NCBI GenBank assembly: GCA_019423685.1
Contig: JAHZAY010000003.1
Span: forward strand, 62,001 to 126,000
Direction: 5' to 3'
Length of the DNA: 64,000 nt
Source: Clostridiales bacterium
GTDB taxonomy: Bacteria > Bacillota > Clostridia > Oscillospirales > Ruminococcaceae
Position 1 is the stretch's first letter. Every line of letters starts with the position of its first letter. Below the pieces are notes generated by a model, which had not been told where the DNA came from, did no database searches, and was given only the letters and a program-made list of their open reading frames with translations. The translations under genes and the position numbers were made by a program. Of the stretch, positions 18,378-26,526 are shown in pieces.

Positions 18378-18560
18378 TTACTTGAGCGTAAAGCGCAGGA
18401 TCAAAGACACAAGGCCCACTACCATCGCGGCGACGCACACCGCGGCAGCCCCAATCGCGAGCCCGCCTTGGCCCAGAAAGTGCAGGATCAGGCTCAGCAC
18501 GAAGCTGACTCCCACAGTCACGTTGCTGGCGATGTACAGCTGATACATCTTCTGTTTCAT
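18378..18560 (-). CDS. Small two-helix membrane protein
   Basis: 60 residues from the ATG at 18560 behind GGAAGGGG. Two hydrophobic segments cover about residues 8-25 and 30-55, with a short Gly-rich turn (GQGGLAIG). No family recognised. It follows the threonine aldolase gene by 76 bases in the same direction and is ended by a strong terminator, so it is probably the last cistron of that unit. Confidence 0.65.
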   Translation of the reverse strand: MKQKMYQLYIASNVTVGVSFVLSLILHFLGQGGLAIGAAAVCVAAMVVGLVSLILRFTLK

Positions 18561-18636
18561 CTGCTCGTCCCCTTCCTTTTGTGTGGCAGCTGCCCGAGCT
18601 GCCATTGGTAAAATTGCCGTTTTTTTGGTGACTCTC

Positions 18637-19671
18637 TTACAGAGCGGCGATGTCTGCAATCAGCGCCTGAACATTTTCGTCCTTGGTCGCCCAGCTGGTG
18701 CAGAAGCGCACAACGGTCATGCCGTCCTCGCGGCGCTCCCAAATCTCATAGGCATATTTCTTGCTCAGCGCTTCCATCTGTTCATGGGTCAGAATGGGGA
18801 ACTGCTGGTTGGTCATCGAATCGCCATCAACCGCAATGCCCTTCTGCTCGAAGGCGCGGCGGATAGAAATGGCCTGATCGACTGCCTTTTTGCAGATGTC
18901 ATAATACAGGTTATCTTCAAACAGGACATCGAATTGCAGACCCAGGAAACGGCCCTTTGCGAGCAATCCGCCGTGCTGCTTAATCAGGTAACGGAAGCCC
19001 TCTTTGAGCTCCGGGTTGAGGATGACCAGTGCCTCACCCATGATGGCGCCGCACTTGGTGCCGCCGATATAGAACATATCGCACAGATTTGCGATATCCG
19101 ACAGGGTGACGTCTGCAGCCGGGCTCATCAGTCCATAGCCCATGCGCGCGCCGTCGATATACAGCGGGATGTGGCACTCGCTGCAAGCTTCGTGCAGGTC
19201 GATGAGCTCTTCCTTGCTGTACAGGGTACCAATCTCAGTCGGGTAGGAGATGTAGACCATGCCCGGCTGGACAGTGTGCTCGCGCATGGTGTCGGTGGCG
19301 TGTGCACTGCAGTACTGTCTGACCTCGTCGCCGGTAATCTTGCCGTCCACGCAGGGAACCGGCAGCACCTTGTGGCCGGTGGCCTCAATCGCGCCGGTCT
19401 CGTGGCAGGCGATGTGGCCGTCGTGCGCCGCCAGCACGCCCTGGTAAGGCTTGAGAATCGACGCGATGGCGATAAGGTTGGTCTGGGTGCCGCCTACCAG
19501 AAAATGCACGTCGGCTTCCTCCCGGCCGCAGGCGCGGCGAATCTTTGCCCGCGCACTGTCGCAGTAATGGTCGGTGCTGTAGCCGGTCAGCTGCTCCATG
19601 TTGGTCTCCATCATTCTTTCCAGAATCTTCGGGTGTCCGCCCTCCAGATAATCGCAGTTAAAGTAAATCAT
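18637..19671 (-). CDS. ltaE: Threonine aldolase-family PLP enzyme
   Basis: 344 residues from the ATG at 19671 behind AGGGAGGAT. The fold-type I PLP family is shown by FLVGGTQTNLIAIAS, HIACHETGAIEATGHKV, the PLP aspartate region PLYIDGARMGYGL, and the Schiff-base lysine in YIGGTKCGA. These enzymes cleave L-threonine or L-allo-threonine to glycine and acetaldehyde; a related beta-eliminating lyase activity is possible. It has its own promoter overlapping the end of the upstream hydrolase gene and a 16-bp hairpin between that promoter and its ribosome site. Confidence 0.88.
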   Translation of the reverse strand: MIYFNCDYLEGGHPKILERMMETNMEQLTGYSTDHYCDSARAKIRRACGREEADVHFLVGGTQTNLIAIASILKPYQGVLAAHDGHIACHETGAIEATGHKVLPVPCVDGKITGDEVRQYCSAHATDTMREHTVQPGMVYISYPTEIGTLYSKEELIDLHEACSECHIPLYIDGARMGYGLMSPAADVTLSDIANLCDMFYIGGTKCGAIMGEALVILNPELKEGFRYLIKQHGGLLAKGRFLGLQFDVLFEDNLYYDICKKAVDQAISIRRAFEQKGIAVDGDSMTNQQFPILTHEQMEALSKKYAYEIWERREDGMTVVRFCTSWATKDENVQALIADIAAL

Positions 19672-19686
19672 TGCTGTATCCTCCCT

Positions 19687-19721
19687 GCACAAGGGGTGGG
19701 CACAATGCCCACCCCTTGTGC
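19687..19721 (-). promoter_or_regulatory. Perfect 16-bp hairpin in the ltaE 5' leader
   Basis: GCACAAGGGGTGGGCA (19687-19702), loop CAA, and its exact complement (19706-19721). On the minus strand it is followed at once by the ltaE ribosome site AGGGAGG, not by a T-tract, and it lies at the very 5' end of the predicted mRNA. It looks like an mRNA stabiliser or translation control element; on the plus strand CTTTATTTTATT follows, so it could stop antisense transcription. Confidence 0.6.
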
Positions 19722-19736
19722 TTTATTTTATTACAC

Positions 19737-19764
19737 ATTGTATTTTTTAGGATCAATATTCCAA
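19737..19764 (-). promoter_or_regulatory. Predicted promoter of ltaE
   Basis: Minus strand TTGGAA (19764-19759), 16-base spacer, TACAAT (19742-19737), overlapping the last codons region of the isochorismatase-family gene. Confidence 0.5.
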
Positions 19765-19765
19765 A

Positions 19766-20293
19766 TTATCGACCCACGACCTCGACCTGCACGCTCTGCA
19801 GCATATCGAGGGCCTCCTCATTGGCCTTGTCATCGTTGCTGGCCACGCAGCGGGCGTCCACCACCAGCTGGGCCTCCGGCAGCGCCGCCTTGAGCAGCAC
19901 CGCGTTGGAAAGCACGCAGATGTTGGAGACCACGCCGCACAGCTCGATCTTGTCAAACTGCCGCTGGCGGGCGTACTCGCCCAGCTCCCAGGAGCCAAAG
20001 CAGGGCTTGTCAAAGCACCGGTCGCCCTCCTCTTTGAGCGCCGCTACCCTGCCGTAGAGCTGCCAGCCTTCGCTGTTTTTCATGCAGTGCGGGACGGGCA
20101 GCTTTCTGCCCTCCTGGGTGGAGAGGTAATCCTCGCCGTGGGTGTCGAAGGTGAAGATCACCTCCGCACCCTCTTTGCGGGCCTGTTCAATCTTTTGGCA
20201 GATCGGCTCCTCCAGCTCCTTTGCCTTTGGAAAGCCGAGCGCGCCGTCGACAAAATCGTTCTGATAATCAACCACAATCAGGGCCTGCTTCAT
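19766..20293 (-). CDS. Isochorismatase/nicotinamidase-family cysteine hydrolase
   Basis: 175 residues. The N-terminal strand ALIVVDYQNDFVDGALGF carries the catalytic aspartate, FTFDTHGEDY the metal-ligand region, and ELCGVVSNICVLSNAV the nucleophilic cysteine. The closest functional guess is nicotinamidase (nicotinamide to nicotinate, NAD salvage) because of the DTH and PVPHC motifs, but other amidases share this fold. It starts 17 bases after the M55 peptidase gene, so the two are co-transcribed. Confidence 0.85.
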   Translation of the reverse strand: MKQALIVVDYQNDFVDGALGFPKAKELEEPICQKIEQARKEGAEVIFTFDTHGEDYLSTQEGRKLPVPHCMKNSEGWQLYGRVAALKEEGDRCFDKPCFGSWELGEYARQRQFDKIELCGVVSNICVLSNAVLLKAALPEAQLVVDARCVASNDDKANEEALDMLQSVQVEVVGR

Positions 20294-20310
20294 CCCGATT
20301 CCTCCTGTCC

Positions 20311-21153
20311 TTATCCCAGACGGGCCATGTTGGCCACACCGTGGATGGCGTTGAAGATCTCGGTGAAGCTGCTGCTCTCAAACTCGACGGTTCTGCCGCC
20401 GGTGCGGTGGATGCCCGGCATCTGCTGGACATAGTCGCACTTGGCGGTGTTGGTCAGATCCATCCGGCAGTGGTACGGCGCGCCGAACAGGTAGAGCGGG
20501 GTGCTCTTGCAGTCGCCGTCCAGCACCTTCTTGACCGCCTCGATGGTCTCGTCGTGGATGATCTGCTTCGGCTTATACACCGCCGCAAACCGCGCCAGCG
20601 ACTGCTTGGTGCAGACAAACTCGACCCATGGCATCATGCCGTCGCCCTTGAGCTGCTTCTCCAGGCCGGAATCGCCGATGACCAGGCCAACCGGGACGTG
20701 ATTGACAATACCGGCATAGGCGGCGTTGATGGTGCCCTCATTCATCAGCTTGCCGTTGATGTAGATGTTCTGCACCGAGGCGCCGGAATAAGTGTGGTCC
20801 ATCGAGCTTGCGCGCTCGCCTGCTCCGCCGTGGTAGCCGACAAAAAAGGCGAGGTCAAAGCTGTCGTCCATCGCTGGCATCATGTACTGCGGGCGCGGGC
20901 TGCCGCTGATCAGCCAAACGCGGGAGTCCTTCTCGTTGAGCCCGTCGTAGGAAAGGTTCTGTCCGCCGCCGTGCGAATCGGCGATGTAGATGTGGGTGAT
21001 CTCCTTGTTGCGCTTGGATTTGGCGATGCCCTCCAGCACCCACTCCACCTGCTCGTTCATCGCCTTGCGGAAACGCACCTGATCCTCGGTTTCGTCCTTC
21101 CAGTTGGTGATGCCTGCCAGGCCCTCCATGTCGACCGAGATGTAAAGTTTCAT
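20311..21153 (-). CDS. M55-family D-aminopeptidase (DppA-like)
   Basis: 280 residues from the ATG at 21153 behind GGAGGCAGC; the upstream part of the frame is intergenic. Zinc-ligand motifs of the M55 family are visible: KLYISVDMEGLAGI (Asp8, Glu10), IADSHGGGQNL and FFVGYHGGAGERASSMDHT. Bacillus DppA is a self-compartmentalised D-Ala-D-Ala-type aminopeptidase that releases D-amino acids from short peptides. Context with a nicotinamidase-like enzyme and threonine aldolase suggests amino-acid and cell-wall peptide salvage; the substrate is inferred. Confidence 0.9.
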   Translation of the reverse strand: MKLYISVDMEGLAGITNWKDETEDQVRFRKAMNEQVEWVLEGIAKSKRNKEITHIYIADSHGGGQNLSYDGLNEKDSRVWLISGSPRPQYMMPAMDDSFDLAFFVGYHGGAGERASSMDHTYSGASVQNIYINGKLMNEGTINAAYAGIVNHVPVGLVIGDSGLEKQLKGDGMMPWVEFVCTKQSLARFAAVYKPKQIIHDETIEAVKKVLDGDCKSTPLYLFGAPYHCRMDLTNTAKCDYVQQMPGIHRTGGRTVEFESSSFTEIFNAIHGVANMARLG

Positions 21154-21368
21154 AAAAAAGCTGCCTCCTTTTTTTCCGGAAGTTTTGTCAAAACTCCGGT
21201 ATTTGCCTTTATTGTAGCACCGCAGCCACCGGAAGGGAAGAGGTTTTTTATACAATTTCGTCAAAATTTAACACAAATTTTTGATCATTTCTTTGGAAAG
21301 ATTGTCAGGAGGGGCATATGGAAGAGCAGAGAAAGCGCAAATTTAACCATTCTGATACGCGGTTTTTC

Positions 21369-21397
21369 TTGACAGAGGGGGAAAAATCCGGTATTTT
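21369..21397 (+). promoter_or_regulatory. Predicted promoter of the Atg22-type MFS gene
   Basis: TTGACA (21369-21374), 17-base spacer, TATTTT (21392-21397), about 50 bases before the gene. Confidence 0.65.
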
Positions 21398-21445
21398 AAG
21401 GTACGGAAAATCTTTATTTGTTTGATACAGAACAGGAGGCGTCTT

Positions 21446-22669
21446 ATGTCAAAGCTTTCTAAAGCGGAGAAGAGCTGGGTCTTATACGACGTGGCAAACT
21501 CCGCCTTCACCATGCTCATCTCCACCACCATCCCCATCTTCTTCCGCTCGCTGGCCGAGCAGCAGGTCTCGGAGGCAACCGCCTCGGGCATCTGGGGATT
21601 GGCCACCTCCGCCGCCGTCCTGATCCTGGCGGTGCTCTCCCCCTTTCTGGGAGCGCTTGCCGACTACCGCGGCATGAAAAAACGGATGTTTTCGGTCTTT
21701 TTGGTGCTGGGCATTGCCGGGCTGCTGATTCTCTCCTTCACCGGCAGCTGGATCTCCTATATGCTAGTGTTTGTGCTGACCCGTCTGTGCTACAGTGCCT
21801 GCAACATCTTCTATGACTCGATGCTGGTCGACGTCACCGAGGACGACCGGATGGACCGCGTCTCGTCCTACGGGTACGCGCTGGGCTACATCGGCAGCTG
21901 CATTCCTTTTGTCATCGGCATCCTGCTGATTCTGCTCACTCCATTTGGCCTTTCGACCATGCAGGCAACCCAGATTTCCTTTGTCATCACCGCAGTGTGG
22001 TGGGCTGTATTGACCATTCCCCTTTTAAAAAATGTCCAGCAGACCCATTACCTTGCGCGTCGCAGCAATCAGGTCCGCCACGCCTTTTCCCGCGTCGGCC
22101 AGACCCTCAAAAAGATCCGCCATCAACCCACCATCCTCTACTTCATCATCGCCTACTTCTGCTACATCGACGGCGTATACACCATCATCTCGATGGCAAC
22201 CACCTACGGCGGTGAGGTCGGCATCAGCGATACCAGCATGATCCTGGCGCTGCTGCTCACCCAGTTCATCGCCTTCCCGTGCGCCATCTTCTCCGGCCGT
22301 CTGGCGGAAAAGATCGGCACGCTCAAGGTCATCCGCATCTCCATCCTCATCTACTGTGTCATCTGTGTCTTTGGTTACCAGATGAGTCAAAGCTGGGAGT
22401 TCTGGGTTCTGGCCGTGGTCGTCGGCATGGCGCAGGGCGGCATCCAGTCGCTGTCCCGCTCCTTCTACGGACGCATCATCCCCAAGGAGGAGTCCAATGA
22501 GTATTTCGGTTTCTTTGACATCTTCGGCAAGTTTGCCGACTTCTTTGGCCCGCTGATTATGTCCTTCTGCGCACTGGCGTTGGGGTCCTCCACTTATGGC
22601 ATCCTGGCACTGCTGGTGCTGTTTGTCATCGGCTATATTCTGCTGCGAAAGGTAAAAGAAACAAAATAG
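21446..22669 (+). CDS. Atg22/UMF1-type MFS transporter
   Basis: 407 residues from the ATG at 21446 behind ACAGGAGG. About twelve membrane segments. The N-terminus SWVLYDVANSAFTMLISTTI, with the Asn-Ser in the first helix, and LADYRGMKKRMFSVFLVLG match the bacterial branch related to fungal Atg22, which exports amino acids from vacuoles. PRO-like loop CYSACNIFYDSMLVDVTEDD is also typical. A role in amino-acid efflux or uptake is inferred from family and from the neighbouring peptide catabolism genes. It ends in a bidirectional terminator shared with the C45 gene. Confidence 0.88.
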   Translation: MSKLSKAEKSWVLYDVANSAFTMLISTTIPIFFRSLAEQQVSEATASGIWGLATSAAVLILAVLSPFLGALADYRGMKKRMFSVFLVLGIAGLLILSFTGSWISYMLVFVLTRLCYSACNIFYDSMLVDVTEDDRMDRVSSYGYALGYIGSCIPFVIGILLILLTPFGLSTMQATQISFVITAVWWAVLTIPLLKNVQQTHYLARRSNQVRHAFSRVGQTLKKIRHQPTILYFIIAYFCYIDGVYTIISMATTYGGEVGISDTSMILALLLTQFIAFPCAIFSGRLAEKIGTLKVIRISILIYCVICVFGYQMSQSWEFWVLAVVVGMAQGGIQSLSRSFYGRIIPKEESNEYFGFFDIFGKFADFFGPLIMSFCALALGSSTYGILALLVLFVIGYILLRKVKETK

Positions 22670-22684
22670 CAAATCGCACCCAGT

Positions 22685-22719
22685 AAAAAAGGCTCTCCTT
22701 TTTAAAGGAGAGCCTTTTT
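22685..22719. terminator. Bidirectional terminator between MFS and C45 genes
   Basis: AAAAAGGCTCTCCTT pairs with AAGGAGAGCCTTTTT around a TTT loop; symmetrical A and T tracts serve both convergent genes. Confidence 0.88.
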
Positions 22720-22728
22720 GTCGCCGCA

Positions 22729-23787
22729 CTAGATTCCGTACCGGTCAAACCGATACTGCTGGTACGGCACCTCGCATGGGTTTCCAAATGCGATGTTCAT
22801 AATACCCTCATCGACATCAAAGACCATTGCCGCCAATGTCTTGTTGAACGGGCGCTCCGAGTTCGGGTGCACACAGATGCTGTGCGTTCCATTTTCGTGG
22901 GAGGTCAGGAATGTCTTTGCCAGCTCGACGTCGATATGTCCAAAGTTTTCTGCGATCATCTTTTTCATTGTGGCAAAGCGATCCCTTGTGGTCTTGCCGG
23001 TTGTGCAGTCGTCTTCCTCCAACGCATAGACGTTGTGGTTGGTGTGCACAAAGCTCTCCTTTTCCCAAACCGGGTATACCTTATTGGGGAAGCACTCCAC
23101 GCAGACCAGTTTGCCACTTCTGTCCGCCAGGCCAAACTGGTTGGGGATGTCGTGCGGCACCTTCTCCAAAAAGGCAACCGCTTCCTCGACGTTCGGCAGA
23201 GAAAGCAGGTGGCGGATGATGGCGCTGGTGGGCACGCCGTCTCTGGTCTTTCCATTGTCAATGTAGGTCCAGAGCACCGTCAATCCCTGATTGTTGATTC
23301 CCATATAGGCGGGAACACCGGGATGGGTATAGGTCAGGATTTCCTTTCCGTCGCTGCCCTTATGATGGATGACGACGTCCCGCTCATGTCTCCACTCGCG
23401 CAGATTTTCGTCGTTGGTCTGTCCGGCAATGGTTTTTCCGCCGGTCGCAGCACCGGTCACAAAGAAGGAGGTGCACTTTTCACTTGGGCAATCCCTGCCA
23501 AACGATTTTTCATAGGCGGTGGCCAGTGCAACCACCTTTGCAAGCGGGATCTGTGCGCCTTCGGCCATCCCCTTGAGCTCCTCCAACACCTCTGGAGTCC
23601 ATTGCTGCATCATCGGGATGTATCTCTGGCTGATCTCTTCCCACTTCTCATAGTCAAAGTTTTCTGTGTTTTTATAAAATTCGGTCTGATTTTTATAGTT
23701 GGTCATAATTGCGTCCTGCAACTGCTGACCAATCTGCACGCCACGCTCGTGCACATCTCCGCAAACTTCAATATAGCGCGTATACAT
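22729..23787 (-). CDS. C45-family N-terminal-nucleophile acyltransferase/hydrolase
   Basis: 352 residues, resembling acyl-CoA:6-aminopenicillanate acyltransferase proteins. Signatures: GVQIGQQL at the N-terminus, CPSEKCTSFFVTG with the probable nucleophile Cys in KCTSF that would be exposed by self-cleavage, then GQTNDEN, VPAYMGINNQGLTVLW and FVHTNHN. Intestinal relatives act as N-acyl amino acid or bile-type amidases; the substrate here is unknown. It follows the YfcC transporter by 15 bases, which implies that it hydrolyses or transfers acyl groups on the imported compound. The pair is probably controlled by the divergent TetR regulator. Confidence 0.87.
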   Translation of the reverse strand: MYTRYIEVCGDVHERGVQIGQQLQDAIMTNYKNQTEFYKNTENFDYEKWEEISQRYIPMMQQWTPEVLEELKGMAEGAQIPLAKVVALATAYEKSFGRDCPSEKCTSFFVTGAATGGKTIAGQTNDENLREWRHERDVVIHHKGSDGKEILTYTHPGVPAYMGINNQGLTVLWTYIDNGKTRDGVPTSAIIRHLLSLPNVEEAVAFLEKVPHDIPNQFGLADRSGKLVCVECFPNKVYPVWEKESFVHTNHNVYALEEDDCTTGKTTRDRFATMKKMIAENFGHIDVELAKTFLTSHENGTHSICVHPNSERPFNKTLAAMVFDVDEGIMNIAFGNPCEVPYQQYRFDRYGI

Positions 23788-23802
23788 CGATATCCTCCTT
23801 TT

Positions 23803-25386
23803 TTACTGAACCAGTCCAAGATATGGCGAAACGATGATGACGATTGTCGCCGCAATCAGCAGCGGAACCATCACCCGCACCGCATGTTTGAGGTAGGTGG
23901 TGTATGGAACATTGGTCAGCTCCAATACGCCCATCTTGGTGGCCTCTGGATACAAACCGCTTGCCGTAAAGTTTAAACCTACAGTAAACGCAGAAACCAG
24001 AATCATCTGGCCGCCCTCCACGCCGATGGTAGAGGAAGCAAACAAAGCCATCGCAACGGTACCCAGAATTGGCATTGTGATACCGGCGGTGCTGCTGGTG
24101 CCCTGGATGAACAGCGCGCTCAAGCAGTAAACCAGAACTGCCATCACTGCAAATGCCCAGATCGGCACGCCCTGCAGCAGGTTGCGGATCCAGTAAACGA
24201 AGGTGACGCCCATGCCGCTGGTGCTGGAACCCATGGTCATCGAGACGCCGCGGGAAATCGAAACAACAAAGGTCATGCCCAACAGGTCTGCCGCGCCGCG
24301 TACAAATTCTTTGACAAAAGCCTTGTGGCCCATCTTGTTGATGCACGCTACGATGATGGCGCCGATGAGGAATACAATCGAGAACTCATCGAAGTACCAG
24401 TCGCCCAGATAGGTAAAGGTATCGGTTCCCAGCAGGTTGCCCAGCCAAGGAACATTCTCTGTCAGCCACATCGCCGGCGCATTGACTACCTCGTACATGG
24501 TGTGGTCGCCAACTGGGATGGCGCTCCACGGAATGTAGCCCAAAACGATTACAAAGATCATAAGGCCAAAAACAACCAGCGAAATCTTTCTGGTGCGGTT
24601 GAGCTCTGGCAGGGCCTTGTGATCGTCCTGAATGAGGGCGTTGATGTCCTCCATGCCGTACAGCAGCGACCTTGTCTTGTCGGCTTTGACCCTCTCTGCA
24701 TATCGGATAACCAAAAAGCTTCCCAGCGCATACAGCACAACAAACAGCAAAATACGCATCGCAATGCCGGTGCCAAGCGACAGGTCCGGGTTGCCGATCA
24801 TATCGACTGCGATGCCGGTGGAATAGGGGTTGACCACGCTGGCCATGTTGCCGATGGTGGCTCCGATGAACAGCACCTCTATGCCGGTCAAAACGTCATA
24901 GCCTGCCCGCACGCACAGCGGAATCAGCACCAGCGCATACGCCGGCAGCTCCTCCCAGGAGCCATATACTGTGCCCATCAGGGCAAATACCAGCATCAAA
25001 ATGGCCAGAAGCGTCTTACCGTTATACTTTTTGAGCAGGGCGCCGATACCGGCATCCAACGCCCCCGAATAGTTCATAATTGCAAGGAAAGATCCCGAAA
25101 TCAAAATCGAAAAGCTGACATCCGCTCCGGCCGCAAAGCCCTTGATCGGCGCCATAAAAATGTCCCAAAGTCCAACTGGGGATGTGCCTGCATTTTCCAC
25201 TACGTTTCCTTCCGCATCAAACGCAGCGTTGTAATGAATAATCTTCTCACCAGCATCGCTGGTTGTGACAACCGATGTTGGAATAAACCAGGTTAGAATC
25301 GATACCAGAATCAGTACGATAAACAGCAGGATCATCGCGCTGGGCATCTGAAATTTCCGCTTGCTCTTACTCATTACCTCCACCAT
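23803..25386 (-). CDS. YfcC/DcuC-superfamily membrane transporter
   Basis: 527 residues, 12 or more hydrophobic segments. N-terminus FQMPSAMILLFIVLILVSI with WFIP, then a large exterior loop with HYNAAFDAEGNVV, and motifs TVYGSWEELPAYALVLIPL and ATIGNMASVVNPYSTGIA are typical of YfcC proteins. These are sodium- or proton-coupled carriers of carboxylates, basic amino acids or peptides; the substrate is not predictable. ATG codons at 25386 and 25374 are both possible; neither has ideal ribosome-site spacing. It starts a two-gene operon with the C45 enzyme and has a promoter overlapped by an inverted repeat. Confidence 0.88.
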   Translation of the reverse strand: MVEVMSKSKRKFQMPSAMILLFIVLILVSILTWFIPTSVVTTSDAGEKIIHYNAAFDAEGNVVENAGTSPVGLWDIFMAPIKGFAAGADVSFSILISGSFLAIMNYSGALDAGIGALLKKYNGKTLLAILMLVFALMGTVYGSWEELPAYALVLIPLCVRAGYDVLTGIEVLFIGATIGNMASVVNPYSTGIAVDMIGNPDLSLGTGIAMRILLFVVLYALGSFLVIRYAERVKADKTRSLLYGMEDINALIQDDHKALPELNRTRKISLVVFGLMIFVIVLGYIPWSAIPVGDHTMYEVVNAPAMWLTENVPWLGNLLGTDTFTYLGDWYFDEFSIVFLIGAIIVACINKMGHKAFVKEFVRGAADLLGMTFVVSISRGVSMTMGSSTSGMGVTFVYWIRNLLQGVPIWAFAVMAVLVYCLSALFIQGTSSTAGITMPILGTVAMALFASSTIGVEGGQMILVSAFTVGLNFTASGLYPEATKMGVLELTNVPYTTYLKHAVRVMVPLLIAATIVIIVSPYLGLVQ

Positions 25387-25503
25387 TCCTTTCCAAACTT
25401 TTTCCTTCCGTTAATAAATCATTATTTCAATTGACACCCTTTTTCTATCAATATCTACTCCCTCCTATAATTTTTTCTGATCAGTCGGCCTCCTGATGTC
25501 TAT

Positions 25504-25532
25504 ATTTTATCAACCATTGATTGAAAAATCAA
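25504..25532 (-). promoter_or_regulatory. Predicted promoter of the YfcC-C45 operon
   Basis: Minus strand TTGATT (25532-25527), 17-base spacer, TAAAAT (25509-25504). The inverted repeat at 25518-25535 covers the -35 and part of the spacer. Confidence 0.65.
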
Positions 25533-25535
25533 TCA
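25518..25535. promoter_or_regulatory. Probable TetR operator
   Basis: TGATTGA-AAAA-TCAATCA is a perfect 7-bp inverted repeat placed over the transporter promoter in the divergent gap, the usual site for repression by the neighbouring TetR-type regulator. Confidence 0.65.
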
Positions 25536-25625
25536 GCGATAGACAAAAATACAAAAGTTTATCACCTTTGTGTTTTATTTTGTGCATCTTTTGTTTAAAA
25601 TGCCGTTAAGGCATCCTACAAAGTC

Positions 25626-25654
25626 TTGTCTTAGAATCTTTTTTACCGTATAAT
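25626..25654 (+). promoter_or_regulatory. Predicted promoter of the TetR gene
   Basis: TTGTCT (25626-25631), 17-base spacer, TATAAT (25649-25654), 31 bases before the ATG. Confidence 0.7.
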
Positions 25655-25685
25655 AAAGACAGCAAACTGTAAAGCAGGTGAATTC

Positions 25686-26363
25686 ATGCCCTCTTCATCC
25701 TCTAAAAACCAGCAGCGCTGCCGCACCAAAGCCAATTTTATCACCGCTGCCATTCAAATCATGCAGGAAGATGGTTTGTCCTCTCTCTCCATCCGCAAGA
25801 TTGCCGAGCGCGCCGGATACAACAGCGCCACCTTGTACTATTATTTCTCAAATTTTGAGGAACTGTGCATCTTCAGTTGCATGTCGCTGGTGGACGAATA
25901 TGCCAAGACCCTCCCGCAATACCTTGCACAGGCATCCTCCTCGCAGGAAAACTATCTAAAACTATGGGAATGTTTTTGCATCTTCTCTTTCCGCCACCCG
26001 GAAGAATTTTGGCTTTTGTTTTTTAAACATCTCGAAGATGGCGAAAAAATCACCGAATATTTTAAAGAATACTACAGGATCTTTCCAGAAAACTGGACGG
26101 ATCAAGTACATGAGTACGAGGAAATTTTGACCAGCGGCGACCTGTACCAGCGCGAGTACCTCTCCCTTGTCAAATCGCTGGGTTCCCTTGCCGGCAAAAT
26201 ATCCGACGAGGACATCCACCGGATCAACGAGATGAACATTCTCATCTACCGCGGGATGTTGGCATTTATCCGTGAAAATCCCGGACGCTTTACCCCCGAG
26301 CAAGCGACCGAAAAGACGGTGGACTATATGCGCCACACCTTGCACTCCTATAACCTGCTGTAA
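25686..26363 (+). CDS. TetR/AcrR-family transcriptional regulator
   Basis: 225 residues. The N-terminal helix-turn-helix reads IRKIAERAGYNSATLYYYFSNFEEL at about residues 37-61, the TetR DNA-binding signature. The rest is helical with no recognisable ligand motif (the C-terminal ligand domain is divergent across the family). It is transcribed away from the YfcC-C45 operon and is likely to repress it, lifting when its small-molecule ligand, possibly the transported compound, is bound. Confidence 0.92.
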   Translation: MPSSSSKNQQRCRTKANFITAAIQIMQEDGLSSLSIRKIAERAGYNSATLYYYFSNFEELCIFSCMSLVDEYAKTLPQYLAQASSSQENYLKLWECFCIFSFRHPEEFWLLFFKHLEDGEKITEYFKEYYRIFPENWTDQVHEYEEILTSGDLYQREYLSLVKSLGSLAGKISDEDIHRINEMNILIYRGMLAFIRENPGRFTPEQATEKTVDYMRHTLHSYNLL

Positions 26364-26432
26364 CCTCGGCTACACCATCCGGCAAACCAAACCCGATGCT
26401 GGACAGATGGTATATTTTTTATAAATAAATAG

Positions 26433-26474
26433 AAAGAAGGGCTTGCTGCCCATACAGGCAGCAAGCCCTTCTTT
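26433..26474. terminator. Terminator between convergent TetR and dipeptidase genes
   Basis: AAGAAGGGCTTGCTGCC pairs with GGCAGCAAGCCCTTCTT around the 6-base loop CATACA; T/A tracts on both sides. Confidence 0.88.
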
Positions 26475-26526
26475 TGCTATTGACGGTATTGAAACCTCGG
26501 GAAAATATCTTATTCCCCAAAAGGCC

